DNA of 64,000 bases, from NCBI GenBank assembly GCA_964537715.1, contig CAZIAH010000006.1, positions 7,025 through 71,024 of the forward strand. Direction: 5' to 3'. The position numbers were made by a program, and so were the translations under genes. Of the stretch, positions 9,801 to 18,330 are shown piece after piece; the stretch's first letter is position 1; each line of letters starts with the position of its first letter. The stretch comes from CAZTZL01 sp964537715 (GTDB taxonomy: Bacteria > Zhuqueibacterota > QNDG01 > DSAB01). The notes below the pieces were generated by a model. It saw nothing but the letters and a program-made list of their open reading frames with translations. It did no database searches and had not been told where the DNA came from.

Positions 9801-12075
9801 CAAGCATTTGAATCAGTGCGGAGTTACACATCACAATTTGGCCGTCAGGTGTCGTACGGTACATACCGATCGTCATATTCTCGTAGATGTTGCGGAAACG
9901 TTCTTCACTTTCTTTTAATGTTTCTTCAGCCCGTTTGCGCTCGGTGATGTCGATAAAAGACGCCATGATACATAGTGGTATTCCCTCGTGGGACTTTACA
10001 ATGTTCGCAGACATCTGGACGTAAAACAACGTGCCGTCTTTTTTCCTTGCCATTTCTTCGCCAACGAATTCCTTGCTTGATTGTACGGCGAGAATGGCAT
10101 CGTCTACAATTTTCGAGGATTCTGCAAATTCGTAAGCATGCTTGCCGATCAATTCCTTCGCGTTGCTATACCCCCACATTTTAACGTAAGCGTTGTTCAC
10201 ATAAATGATTTTTCCCTGAAGATCCGAGAGTACTATTGCACTAACGGAAGACTCCACAGCAAAATCTTTGATCAGGAGTTGATCTTCCACCTTCTTACGG
10301 TCGGTAATATTGTTGGTAATACCAATCATCCCGATAATTGAACCGTCTTTATCGCGCAAAGGTACTTTGGATACCAAAAGCCATATTTTTTCCCCGTTCG
10401 CCCGAACACCGAATTCGACATTGTTTATGATTGAATGACCATCCCTGATCACTTTTTGGTCTTCGATAAAAAATTGCTCTGCCAGTTCTTTTGGAAAAAT
10501 CTCAAAGTCAGTTTTATCGAGAATATCGATATCCGGGTTCATCCCGAGGTATTTCAAATGCTCCCGCACCGTAGCGGTGTGTGTGGGATTGGAGATGATT
10601 TTTCTATAGTCCTTATCTTTTACAAAAATACCGCTTGGTAAATTATCAATGAGAGTTTTCAACAGGGTGCGTTCCTCGAGTATCATATCTTCGGCCAGTT
10701 TGCGTACTGTAATGTCCGACGACAATCCTAGAACTCCCGTAACCTCGCCATTTTTATCAATGATCGGCGATAAGCGGACATCGAGCCATATCTCTCCGGA
10801 TGGAAATTTTTGATTCTCTTCTCGGAAGATAGGTTTTTTGGTGGTAAATACCTTCTTAATGAATTTGAGATTTTGCTGCGCATGGTCTTTCGGGAAGATT
10901 TCCGAGAGGTGCTTGCCGACCAGTTCTTGAGATTTTGTTTTAAACATTAATGCTGCGGCGCCGTTTACATAAGTCACTCTTCCGTCTTTGCCGACGACAT
11001 AAATCATTTCCGAGGACGACTCGGCCAGAAGGCGATATTTTTCTTCGCTTTCGCGCAAAACCTCCTCTGTTCGAGTGCGTTCGGCGATGTCTTTTTCCAA
11101 CTGATTTTTTTGGTTAAAAAATTCACCGATCATGACGGCCAGGTTGCCGAACTCATTTTTCTGCTTTGCCAATCTCTTGATTAAATCCGGATTGTTTTTG
11201 GCTAGGCTTCTTGACAGTAAATTTAACGGCCGGTTGATCAATCGAAAGAGAACAAATGATAAAAATATCAAGACGACAATCAAATAGGCGATACTGATCA
11301 GATACTGGATGTTTGACTGTTCATTTAAGCTTTTCGCAATATTTATTTCACTTGTGGAAATAACATTGGCAATGTGTGTGTCGTCCCATCCTTTCAGAGG
11401 GATTGTATTGGTTATAATGAAATTTTTTAAATCCTCTTTTGGGGCAACCGGCTGTTCTTTTCCAGGGGGTGTCAACCTAATATCCATTCCCAACAATCCT
11501 GATACTTCTTTTTGATACGTTTTTGTCCACAAGCGTCCGACAAAAAAATATCCCTGCGGAGGTGTTTTCCTGTCTTGATCGAAAGTGGGGTGGATCGAAG
11601 CGCCGTTAATTTCCATCAATCCGGGATCGGTGAACAGGAAAAAATGACAGAAAGGGCCTTTGGATACGATTTTTTCAAGAACGTCTTTGGACAACGGCAA
11701 TTTTTCCAAATTGTTGACGCCTATCCTGTTTGTTGAATAAGTGACCGATAAATCCGTTCTGTAAACCCAGGCGATGTCGATATTGAAAGTCGGAATCGAA
11801 GCATCAATGTTTTCCTCGGCCCAGAGTTTATTACCACTCTTGACAAAGCGGACCATTTCGTCCCAGTACGTGTAATCATAAACAAAATTTTCCAGGCTCT
11901 TGGATTTGAATTCAATGATTTTGTCGAACAATGCTTTCTTTTCGTTACTTTCATTTGACATCAATAAGGCAATTTTTTCCTGGTCGGCCTTTTCCAATAA
12001 ATGCAGTCCGGCAATCATCGCCAATGCAATCACGGACATTGATAGGATGACCAAATTTTGTATTCTATGAAACAT
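6823..12075 (-). CDS. Membrane multi-PAS sensor histidine kinase (CHASE4-like, 8 PAS, GAF, HisKA_2)
   Basis: The product is 1750 residues. TM1 lies at about 7-26, then a CHASE4-like extracytoplasmic domain with FVYDYTYWDEMV, TM2 at about 255-280, and a HAMP-like linker. Eight PAS units begin at about 341 and are mostly introduced by SEE(K/R)YR and closed by DIT(D/E)RK. A GAF domain (about 1345-1530) and a HisKA_2 dimerisation helix with YHRTKNNMQ (about 1545) follow, then an HATPase domain with an intact N-box NELISNIIKHAF, DNGVGFP and HLGLET. PAS units 1 and 5 are strikingly alike, indicating internal duplication. No receiver domain is attached, so an unlinked partner is expected. The gene starts 2 bp after the stop of the outer-membrane barrel gene (TAG at 12078-12080), so the two are co-transcribed. 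The ligand is unknown. Confidence 0.9.
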   Translation of the reverse strand: MFHRIQNLVILSMSVIALAMIAGLHLLEKADQEKIALLMSNESNEKKALFDKIIEFKSKSLENFVYDYTYWDEMVRFVKSGNKLWAEENIDASIPTFNIDIAWVYRTDLSVTYSTNRIGVNNLEKLPLSKDVLEKIVSKGPFCHFFLFTDPGLMEINGASIHPTFDQDRKTPPQGYFFVGRLWTKTYQKEVSGLLGMDIRLTPPGKEQPVAPKEDLKNFIITNTIPLKGWDDTHIANVISTSEINIAKSLNEQSNIQYLISIAYLIVVLIFLSFVLFRLINRPLNLLSRSLAKNNPDLIKRLAKQKNEFGNLAVMIGEFFNQKNQLEKDIAERTRTEEVLRESEEKYRLLAESSSEMIYVVGKDGRVTYVNGAAALMFKTKSQELVGKHLSEIFPKDHAQQNLKFIKKVFTTKKPIFREENQKFPSGEIWLDVRLSPIIDKNGEVTGVLGLSSDITVRKLAEDMILEERTLLKTLIDNLPSGIFVKDKDYRKIISNPTHTATVREHLKYLGMNPDIDILDKTDFEIFPKELAEQFFIEDQKVIRDGHSIINNVEFGVRANGEKIWLLVSKVPLRDKDGSIIGMIGITNNITDRKKVEDQLLIKDFAVESSVSAIVLSDLQGKIIYVNNAYVKMWGYSNAKELIGKHAYEFAESSKIVDDAILAVQSSKEFVGEEMARKKDGTLFYVQMSANIVKSHEGIPLCIMASFIDITERKRAEETLKESEERFRNIYENMTIGMYRTTPDGQIVMCNSALIQMLGYASFEELAQRNLEKEGYEPKYDRKMFRQKIEKDGKIHGLESAWMKKDGSFIYVSESARVIRDEAGKVLYYEGTVEDISDRKQAEQALIESEEKYRLLAESSPEMIYVVGRDGRVTYVNGVAASQLRADPHELIGKHLSEIFPKDQAQRNLESIQNVFATKKPVSHEVLQKFSTGEIWLDVRLSPVIDNNGEVVGILGLSFDITDRKQAEEELHISEERMRDIIFSVGEWVWEVDENGKYTYSSQKGQDFLGYALEDVIGKTPFDFMPQEEAKRVKTIFSEIVLNKTPIRDLENWNIRKDGKKICLLTNGVPVFDKDGNLRGYRGVDKDITGRKRTEKILIESEERYRTLIDNSNDLIQSVAPDGHLLFVNPNWRHVLGYSEEEISNLNLFDIIHPDYQEHCYPLLERISRGEDIPHIEVTFVAKEGRPVFLEGSATPRLMDGKVIATQSFFHDVTERKRAEEALRESEKNYRELIDGMNETVWVIDFQGNLIDVNKTATEILGYSKEELLTIGLCGIDTSLKKKDIRALAKSMPVDKLQIFETSHTTKDGRTFPVEVYSSLVTYQGKQAILSIARDITERKEVDKALRSINERLRVLHQISETVHESLEPDVIFKRITDAVVKSMGFSTALVLTLDEKEENFKVRSLTSSKSYLSGINKILRFPLMKLVVPASEIIEGIKNAASTSDMIITNHLSEIVHPPLNKSVCNALQKLGDSKSYILIPLILEDKLIGGMIVSSTLEQVPKTDIDMLSTFASTVVQAITNADLLAKTNRAKEQTQQNLKEKEILLRELYHRTKNNMQVISAMLRLKARSEKEQKISEVFKEIENKILSMALVHQKLYESKDLSHLNLKEYFSSLLPIFQKGYGESMNRISIQTDMEDLNVLIDTATPLGLVFNELISNIIKHAFPGKTKGKIRIGLHLNTKKEIVLEISDNGVGFPKGFDSKKDIHLGLETVIDLIEYQLGGKIYFKSQNGLHCRIVIKEDRYKPRV

Positions 12076-12077
12076 CG

Positions 12078-12836
12078 CTATAACTCGATTCCAATCACCA
12101 GGCCGAACAGGTGTGAATGGTTATTCAGAACTTCATACAAATCTTTATCTATTATTTTATTCAGTTGAAGATGCGGCTGTATATAAAAACAGCTTGTCGG
12201 ATAATAAGTAGAAGATAGTTTTGCACTGATGATATTCAATGTTGTTTTTGAAATCCCGATATAGGTTTCATTAAATTTTTTTGATGCCCAACCTGTGTTT
12301 AACGATAAAGTCAAATTGAACTTTTCTGTGAATATTTCTTCAAATTCCATGCCATTGTCGATAAAAAATGCACCCGGATACTTCATGATATCTGCTGTCA
12401 AATTTGTAACCCATTTTAATTCACCGACAGGAACTCCGATACCGACATAAAATTCACCCGTTGAAGGAGAATCGGATTGGTGCGGATAGTGGTAGATCAT
12501 GATGGAATTTTCAACATCACAGTTTAGAAAAGAATATTGATATGAGAGACTCAAATCGATCTCATTCGGTCTAATCAAATGAGAGTTGCTGTAAGCAGGA
12601 ATGTTGTTCCATACAGAAAAAGTGACGTTTCGATACGAAATCCAAATGTTTGGCTGGATGACGAATCCCTTATCATAGGTGATTCCCCGCCACAGATATT
12701 TATCGTTTAAATCTGTTTCTATTCCCCAGTAAATTTTGGAGTCTTCTGCGTTTGTCGAATCAGGCACCGGATTGCCTGATGCGATCCGGTTTAGGATTAA
12801 AAGAAAAATGAAGATATTTAAAACATAAATTTTCAT
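12078..12836 (-). CDS. Putative outer-membrane beta-barrel (TorF/Gcw_chp-like porin)
   Basis: The product is 252 residues with an N-terminal signal peptide (FIFLLILNRIASG). The mature start, IETDLNDKYLWRGITYDKG, has the 'Y-x-W-R-G' signature of Gcw_chp/TorF-type putative porins. The rest alternates polar and aromatic residues in barrel-like strands and ends LFGLVIGIEL. It is directly upstream of, and 2 bp from, the giant sensor kinase. This tight pairing suggests the barrel supplies or signals something the kinase senses, but that is inference. Family assignment is moderate; an outer-membrane location is likely. Confidence 0.6.
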   Translation of the reverse strand: MKIYVLNIFIFLLILNRIASGNPVPDSTNAEDSKIYWGIETDLNDKYLWRGITYDKGFVIQPNIWISYRNVTFSVWNNIPAYSNSHLIRPNEIDLSLSYQYSFLNCDVENSIMIYHYPHQSDSPSTGEFYVGIGVPVGELKWVTNLTADIMKYPGAFFIDNGMEFEEIFTEKFNLTLSLNTGWASKKFNETYIGISKTTLNIISAKLSSTYYPTSCFYIQPHLQLNKIIDKDLYEVLNNHSHLFGLVIGIEL

Positions 12837-12922
12837 GATAATTTTATTTTAGGATTTTTTCATATCTGTTTCAATCGTTTTTCGGCAACATTGGTTTTCC
12901 TTTCCATTATTAGTAAATAAGA

Positions 12923-12956
12923 AATCCCCGCCGGAGAATAATGGCCGGCGGGGATT
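12923..12956 (-). terminator. Rho-independent terminator after the hybrid kinase gene
   Basis: There is a perfect 12-bp stem, AATCCCCGCCGG / CCGGCGGGGATT, with a 10-nt loop. On the minus strand it is followed by TTCTTATTT. It lies 22 bp beyond the stop of the kinase gene at 12978. Confidence 0.85.
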
Positions 12957-12977
12957 GTGAGGTGGTAATCGGTAAAA

Positions 12978-15437
12978 CTAATCAAGTGCCTGCCTCAGAG
13001 TTTTTAATATTTCACTGGCGAGGAAAGGTTTTTGGAGGAGTCCTGCCACGCCCTGTTTTCGAAGTTTGGCTTCTTTACCATTCAATAAGGAACCCGTGGA
13101 CAGAAGTACTTTTGCATTCGGATTGATTTTTCTGATTTCCATGAAAGTTTTGATGCCGTCGAGTTTGGGCATAATAATATCAAGTATCAATGCGTCGATA
13201 TGCTCTCCTTTTTCCCGGTACATTTCGAGCGCTTTTTCACCGTCGTTGGCCACAAGCACCTTGTAACCGAATTTTTCCAGCATCCGTTTGCCCATATTCC
13301 GAATCAGTTCTTCGTCATCGACCAAGAGGATGGTTTCCGAACCTTTCGGCAGTGTTGCTCTTTCTGGAATGATGGTTCTTTCTTCAACGTGGGTGTTACT
13401 TGCGGGAAGGTAGATACTGAAGGTGGTTCCTTCGCCGGGTGTGCTTTCGACATGAATTCCGCCATTGTGGTTTTTCACGATCTCGTATGCAATGGCCAGT
13501 CCCAAACCGCTTCCGTACTTTTTGCTCTTGGTGGTAAAGAACGGTTCAAATATTTTATCCATGGTATCGCGAGGGATTCCTATTCCTGTATCCCTGATTT
13601 TGACAAGAATGTAAGTTCCGGGATTGATTTTGAGATGAAGTTCATTAAATGCTTTGTCCACGATGACATTTTCGGTTTCAATGATCAAATCTCCACCGGC
13701 GGGCATGGCATCCCGGGCATTGATGCAGATGTTCATCAAAGTTTGTTGAATTCGACTGGCATTGACCTCGATAGGCGTGATATCCGGGAAAAGATTAAGT
13801 TTGATTTGTATGGATTTATCGATCGTTCGGGAAATGATGTGAATGACTTCAGAAATAATTTCGTTAATCGAAACGGTCTTGACCTGATGTTTGTCTTTCC
13901 GGGAAAAAGAGAGCACGTCGGCAGTAAGTTCTGCCGCCTTTTTTGAAGCCGTAAAAATGGTTTCGACATCCTGATAATATTTGTTTCTCCTGGACATTTC
14001 TCCCATGATCAGTGAAGCGCAGCCCATAATGCCGCCCAACAAATTATTGAAATCGTGAATAATCCCGCCTGTCAAACTGCCGATAGTAATCATTTTTTGG
14101 GCCTGGATGAGTTCTTCCTTTTGTTTCCTTTTTTCCGAAATATCCTGAAGCGTTCCTTCATATCCGGTAATTTGTCCTTTGTTGTCATTGGCAGCTTCAA
14201 TGCTGATCAAAGCAGGAAGGACTTTTTTATCCGTGTTTTTCAGCAATATCTCCAGGTTGATAAAAAAACCGCATTTTCTGATCAGCTGTTTAAACGTTTT
14301 TTTGCCGTTTGAATTGAGTTGAATATGGTTGAACAGATTGGCTCTTAAGGCCTGCTTTCTTGTGGTGAATCCCAGCAATTCCTGAAAAGCGGGATTGCAG
14401 TCGATGAGCCCTCCATCTTTTTTGCAGAAGAAAATCGGGATGTTTACTTTACTGAAAAGTCGTTTGTACTTTTTCAGGTTATTGGATTGTGGAATCAGCC
14501 GGTTATTCAAAAGCAGTGAGCCAAGATAGGTTGTGAATATGGAGATCGTATCAAGATCATTCTGATGATAGCCCGGTTTTTGGTTCGTTCGTAATTCGAG
14601 GAGACCCAGAACTTGATTTCCAATTTTGAACGGCGCAGTCAAATGGAATTGGGTGCCTTTAAGCGTGTCGATGGACTCGCATCTGGAACCACCTCTGACT
14701 ATAACCTCAAGAAGAGGTTCGCTGTTTCCCATTGCTTTTTTAGGGCTGCCCATGGAAGTGGATTTTTTAGCTTCTCTGGTTTCCTTGACAGACAGTCCGC
14801 AACCGGTTTCATACCGCAAAGTATCTGTTTCATGGTCGTATAAAAAAACAAGTGCACTGTCGAAATGAACGGCTTTTTTTAGTTGTTTGAAAATCATTGG
14901 CCATCGTATCGGATATTCGCTGTTCGTGTGCAATTCCTTCATCAGATTAAATAGGTCGATGTGATCCGGGGAGGTGCTTGGAGTTATTTTTTGGCTGCAT
15001 TCTTCTTTTTGAATATGGATGTCAGGGACTGTATTAGATTCCTTTTTAATTGGACTCGAATGCCCGTTGTCAAATATCAGATAGAGATAATGGAAAGATC
15101 GATCCACAGGAAAAGGGATCCGGCAAAGATTAACTGGAAACACACTGCCCGATTTGTGTTTTAAACAGCTTTGGAAGGTTATTTTATCGTCAATGGAAAC
15201 CTGTTTTAATTGGGAAGATACGGCCTTAGACCATTTGGATGGGAAGAAAGAAAAAAAATGTTTCCCCAAAAGCGTATCCGGGGAATAGCCGACCATTTTT
15301 ACAAATGAGGAAGCGACATATTTCAACCTGTAGTTGTCGTCCGTAATACAAAGACAGTCAGGTAATGTTTCAACGGCAGCGGATTGTTGTTTAGTCGACA
15401 TGAAACGATCCAGTGTTTTTGGGATGACGAGAGTCAA
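12978..15437 (-). CDS. Hybrid sensor histidine kinase with PAS, GAF and C-terminal receiver
   Basis: The product is about 819 residues and has no membrane segment, so it is cytoplasmic. An N-terminal PAS (about 25-115) is followed by a GAF domain (about 180-310) and a second PAS (about 325-435). The HisKA segment has phospho-acceptor GGIIHDFNNLLGG, and the HATPase has NICINARDA, DTGIGIP and GSGLGLAI. A C-terminal receiver carries acidic residues in LLVDDEE and phospho-Asp LILDIIMPKLDG. The start is uncertain. TTG at 15437 and ATG at 15401 lack ribosome sites, whereas AAGGAG at 15462-15467 is correctly spaced (9 nt) to an in-frame ATT at 15452. A strong terminator follows. The fused receiver suggests an intramolecular phosphorelay; its output partner is not in the window. 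Confidence 0.9.
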   Translation of the reverse strand: MTLVIPKTLDRFMSTKQQSAAVETLPDCLCITDDNYRLKYVASSFVKMVGYSPDTLLGKHFFSFFPSKWSKAVSSQLKQVSIDDKITFQSCLKHKSGSVFPVNLCRIPFPVDRSFHYLYLIFDNGHSSPIKKESNTVPDIHIQKEECSQKITPSTSPDHIDLFNLMKELHTNSEYPIRWPMIFKQLKKAVHFDSALVFLYDHETDTLRYETGCGLSVKETREAKKSTSMGSPKKAMGNSEPLLEVIVRGGSRCESIDTLKGTQFHLTAPFKIGNQVLGLLELRTNQKPGYHQNDLDTISIFTTYLGSLLLNNRLIPQSNNLKKYKRLFSKVNIPIFFCKKDGGLIDCNPAFQELLGFTTRKQALRANLFNHIQLNSNGKKTFKQLIRKCGFFINLEILLKNTDKKVLPALISIEAANDNKGQITGYEGTLQDISEKRKQKEELIQAQKMITIGSLTGGIIHDFNNLLGGIMGCASLIMGEMSRRNKYYQDVETIFTASKKAAELTADVLSFSRKDKHQVKTVSINEIISEVIHIISRTIDKSIQIKLNLFPDITPIEVNASRIQQTLMNICINARDAMPAGGDLIIETENVIVDKAFNELHLKINPGTYILVKIRDTGIGIPRDTMDKIFEPFFTTKSKKYGSGLGLAIAYEIVKNHNGGIHVESTPGEGTTFSIYLPASNTHVEERTIIPERATLPKGSETILLVDDEELIRNMGKRMLEKFGYKVLVANDGEKALEMYREKGEHIDALILDIIMPKLDGIKTFMEIRKINPNAKVLLSTGSLLNGKEAKLRKQGVAGLLQKPFLASEILKTLRQALD

Positions 15438-15452
15438 ATTCTTGATAGGAAT

Positions 15453-15922
15453 GGGTTGTTTCTCCTTATGTATAGTTATAGTTGCGTATACTTGTTCTTC
15501 CTCTCAAATTGAAAATGATATTCAATTCGAAATATTCCGGGTTCTTCCAATTTTAAAATTCATATCTGTCGAATGTAACCTTTTCTCTCAAACAGGATTA
15601 CACTAACATATTATTTTTCAGACACATATGTTACATTAATTTAACATCGTCAAACGATTTAATTCTCCATTGGATTACAGCGTTCGCGGAATATTTATAG
15701 TCAAATGTTGGTGTGCAAAAACTGTACCTCAGTTGAGGTAAATAAGTCGAGGGAATCGATTTTTATTTTGCATTGTCCAATCAAAAAGAGCTTGTATTTT
15801 TATATTTTTTATCGTAACATCTTCATAGCCAATAAAGTGATTATGGAAACCACGAGAATTTCAAGACGTAAAATAAAAGAGGATTTGTATAACCCATTTA
15901 ACCTCGAAAGGGGGCGATGGAA
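15453..15922. promoter_or_regulatory. Divergent promoter region between hybrid kinase and lipoprotein
   Basis: This is about 470 bp of AT-rich sequence without a supportable gene. A short frame at 15705-15926 has no ribosome site and no recognisable domain. It contains the palindrome TACCTCA-GT-TGAGGTA at 15725-15740, an operator-like site about 180 bp before the lipoprotein. Promoters for both diverging genes must lie here; none was pinned down. Confidence 0.4.
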
Positions 15923-16855
15923 ATGAAACGGACTTTAATATTGTTTATTGTTCTCGCAACGGGGGTGGTTTTATTTCTTTCCGGATGCTATACGGTCGTT
16001 GTCATTCCAAAAACAGAGGCGCGCTACGTAGATGCCGATGAAAATGATTATGAAGGGGATCTTTACGAGGAAGAAGTCATTGAAGGTGAGGAAGGGGATT
16101 CTACAGTCATTCATAAACACTACTATTATGGTGATCTTTATCCTCAGGACGTCTACTTCGATCCCTATTGGACATCTCCTTATTGGTGGCACTATCCTTC
16201 TTATTGGCGGTTCCAGTGGTGTTATTATGACCCGTGGTGGGGTGATCCCTGGTATTGCGGTTTCTATTACAATTCCTGGTACAGACCCTATTATGGCTGG
16301 TATTATTATGATCCCTACTGGACCTACTGGGATGGCTATTATACTTATCAGACACAGAAGAAACGCCCATTTGAACGGAACGATGATATCAGCCGGATCA
16401 GAAAGAACTTTGCCTCATCCATGACAGGAAGCCGAATTGTAAACAGTTCGGATTATGTGGGAAGAAGTACCGTTACTGATGTGGACCGCGGAATCAGAAA
16501 GACTTCTTCCGATATACACACTGGAAAGGGTGCTGAATCGGGTTCTTCGTCTTCGGGTTATCGGATCAGAAAAACCGGGAACAATTCGGGAAGTTCAGTC
16601 GCAAAAAGCAAGGGGACGGGTTCATCGAGCAGTCAGCGTATTCGCAAAAAAAGCACTTCTTCTTCGAAATCGCGAAATAGCCGCTCGTCCTCTTCATCTT
16701 CGTCCAGTTCGAGTACCCGCGTACGAAAAAGCAGTTCAAGTTCTTCGTCAAGTAGGAGTAGTGGTTCGTCAAACAGCAGCTCTTCCAGTTCAGGTCGTTC
16801 GAGTTCAAGCAGCAGTAGCAGTTCAAGCAGTAAAAATCGTCGAACTCGGAAATAA
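15923..16855 (+). CDS. Aromatic-rich lipoprotein with long poly-Ser/Arg tail
   Basis: The product is 310 residues from the ATG at 15923, which is 8 nt from AAAGGGGG; an ATG at 15917 sits too close to that site. The lipobox FLSGC gives a lipidated Cys near residue 22. Residues about 30-60 are acidic. Residues about 70-140 are extraordinarily rich in Tyr, Trp, Pro and Asp (for example PYWWHYPSYWRFQWCYYDPW). Residues about 160-310 are low-complexity Ser/Arg/Lys ending KNRRTRK, with repeated RIRK motifs. I recognise no family. Such composition suggests a disordered, envelope-anchored protein that may bind polysaccharide, nucleic acid or peptidoglycan. It is 23 bp before the FadL-type barrel gene and probably co-transcribed with it. 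Confidence 0.75.
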   Translation: MKRTLILFIVLATGVVLFLSGCYTVVVIPKTEARYVDADENDYEGDLYEEEVIEGEEGDSTVIHKHYYYGDLYPQDVYFDPYWTSPYWWHYPSYWRFQWCYYDPWWGDPWYCGFYYNSWYRPYYGWYYYDPYWTYWDGYYTYQTQKKRPFERNDDISRIRKNFASSMTGSRIVNSSDYVGRSTVTDVDRGIRKTSSDIHTGKGAESGSSSSGYRIRKTGNNSGSSVAKSKGTGSSSSQRIRKKSTSSSKSRNSRSSSSSSSSSSTRVRKSSSSSSSSRSSGSSNSSSSSSGRSSSSSSSSSSSKNRRTRK

Positions 16856-16878
16856 TTTTTTTTAATCCGGAGGGCTCC

Positions 16879-18156
16879 ATGAAGCGCAAAACGATTTTTT
16901 ATAGTTTTCTGTTGTCCATATCAATGATTTCGATTCTCTCGGCGCAGGATGTTCCTTTTCTCTGGGGACATTCCTGGGCAGTCGGTGCACGTGCGCTTGG
17001 TTTGGGAGGTGCTTATACAGGTGTCGCGGACGATTACTCTGCCCTCTATTACAATCCCGCCGGACTGGGGCAAATCCAGAGATCCCAATTTTTTGGAACA
17101 CTGGGTCATTTGAATACAGATGATCAGGTGACTCTTTCGGGAACAAATTACTCGGAATCTTCAAGTTATACTAAACTCAATTCTTTGGGGCTGGTGATTC
17201 CTGTTCCGACTTCCAGAGGCAGTCTTGTGTTTGCAGCGGGTTATCACAATGTGCGGCAATTTGACAATGCGCTTGTCTTTTCCTATTTTCTCTCCACGCC
17301 CGGAGATTCCGTGACTCAGGAATACAGCTGGCTTGAAGAGGGAGGGTTGCACAATGTTTCCCTGGGTTTTTCCGTGGAGATGGCCCCGGATCTTTTCTTA
17401 GGCGGCTCGATCAATTTCTGGGGAGGGAAGGACGATTACACACATCAATTTAAGGAACTCGATGAACCCTATGATATCTGGACATTTTCCGATACCACCT
17501 CCACAGATCAAATCGTGACTGAATTCAGCGGGATCAATCTCAATATAAGTCTTCTGTATCGGTATCAAGACCGGTTTCGTTTTGGCGGAACAATCGTGAC
17601 TCCATTGACACTGAAAAGCGATGAGGATTGGAATTATCGTGATGTCATGAATTGGGATAACGGTGCATCGACCACATATTTCGATAATGGCAAATTTGTT
17701 TACAAAATTCAATCGCCCTGGATGTTTCGTTTTGGCAGTGCCGTCACTGTCGGTCCCGCCATGATTTCCGGAGACATCGAACTGATTGATTACGGCCAGG
17801 TCAAGTATAAAACAGAACCTCCAAGTGATAGCCAGACCATTTCTGATGCCAATCTGGAGATAAAACAAAATTTACAAAATATCATCAACTATCGTCTTGG
17901 CGGCGAATTCGAGATCCCCGGAACCGGAGTGTCACTTCGTGGCGGTTATGCGGTTTATCCCTCTCCTTTCAAGGATGCTCCTTCGAGTTGGGACAGAAAA
18001 GTCTATTCGCTGGGTTGTGGTTTCACTGCTTCCGAACAATTTGAATTCAACATCGGTTATGCCTTTTCAAGTTGGGACGGTGCGGTCGGCGAAGGTGTTT
18101 CAGCAGAAAAAATTGAAGTGAAAAAAATTCTCGCTACTTTCTTATATCGAATGTAG
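16879..18156 (+). CDS. FadL/PorV-type outer-membrane beta-barrel protein
   Basis: The product is 425 residues. The start is supported by GGAGG upstream and a signal peptide ending ILSAQ. The N-terminal mature motif ARALGLGGAYTGVADDYSA, followed by YYNPAGLGQI, is the hallmark of the OmpP1/FadL superfamily, which includes PorV/PorQ shuttle proteins of type IX secretion. The remainder shows beta-barrel periodicity and ends with an aromatic-rich strand (ILATFLYRM). FadL members import hydrophobic compounds; PorV moves T9SS cargo to its attachment complex. Because the window has many T9SS cargo proteins, a PorV-like role is possible, but the sequence does not decide between the two. Confidence 0.75.
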   Translation: MKRKTIFYSFLLSISMISILSAQDVPFLWGHSWAVGARALGLGGAYTGVADDYSALYYNPAGLGQIQRSQFFGTLGHLNTDDQVTLSGTNYSESSSYTKLNSLGLVIPVPTSRGSLVFAAGYHNVRQFDNALVFSYFLSTPGDSVTQEYSWLEEGGLHNVSLGFSVEMAPDLFLGGSINFWGGKDDYTHQFKELDEPYDIWTFSDTTSTDQIVTEFSGINLNISLLYRYQDRFRFGGTIVTPLTLKSDEDWNYRDVMNWDNGASTTYFDNGKFVYKIQSPWMFRFGSAVTVGPAMISGDIELIDYGQVKYKTEPPSDSQTISDANLEIKQNLQNIINYRLGGEFEIPGTGVSLRGGYAVYPSPFKDAPSSWDRKVYSLGCGFTASEQFEFNIGYAFSSWDGAVGEGVSAEKIEVKKILATFLYRM

Positions 18157-18179
18157 TATCTTTCTTTTAGGGGATGCAA

Positions 18180-18210
18180 GCTCGTTACTTGATGTGACGG
18201 GCTTTTTATT
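18180..18210 (+). terminator. Rho-independent terminator after the FadL-type gene
   Basis: The stem is GCTCGTTAC / GTGACGGGC (9 bp, two G-U pairs) with loop TTGAT, followed by TTTTTATTT. It begins 24 bp after the stop codon at 18156. Confidence 0.8.
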
Positions 18211-18330
18211 TATTAAAACTAACTATACGGAAATTTTCTTGACATTTAGATATTTTTCACTTATTTTGATATTCGGACATATAAGACTTTCGATTTAAAT
18301 GTTGTTTTCTACCTTTTGAGAGATTTTCTG

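Noticed and set aside
15705..15926. 73-codon frame before the lipoprotein gene
   Set aside because: It has no ribosome site and no recognisable motif, and it runs into the leader and start of the lipoprotein gene.
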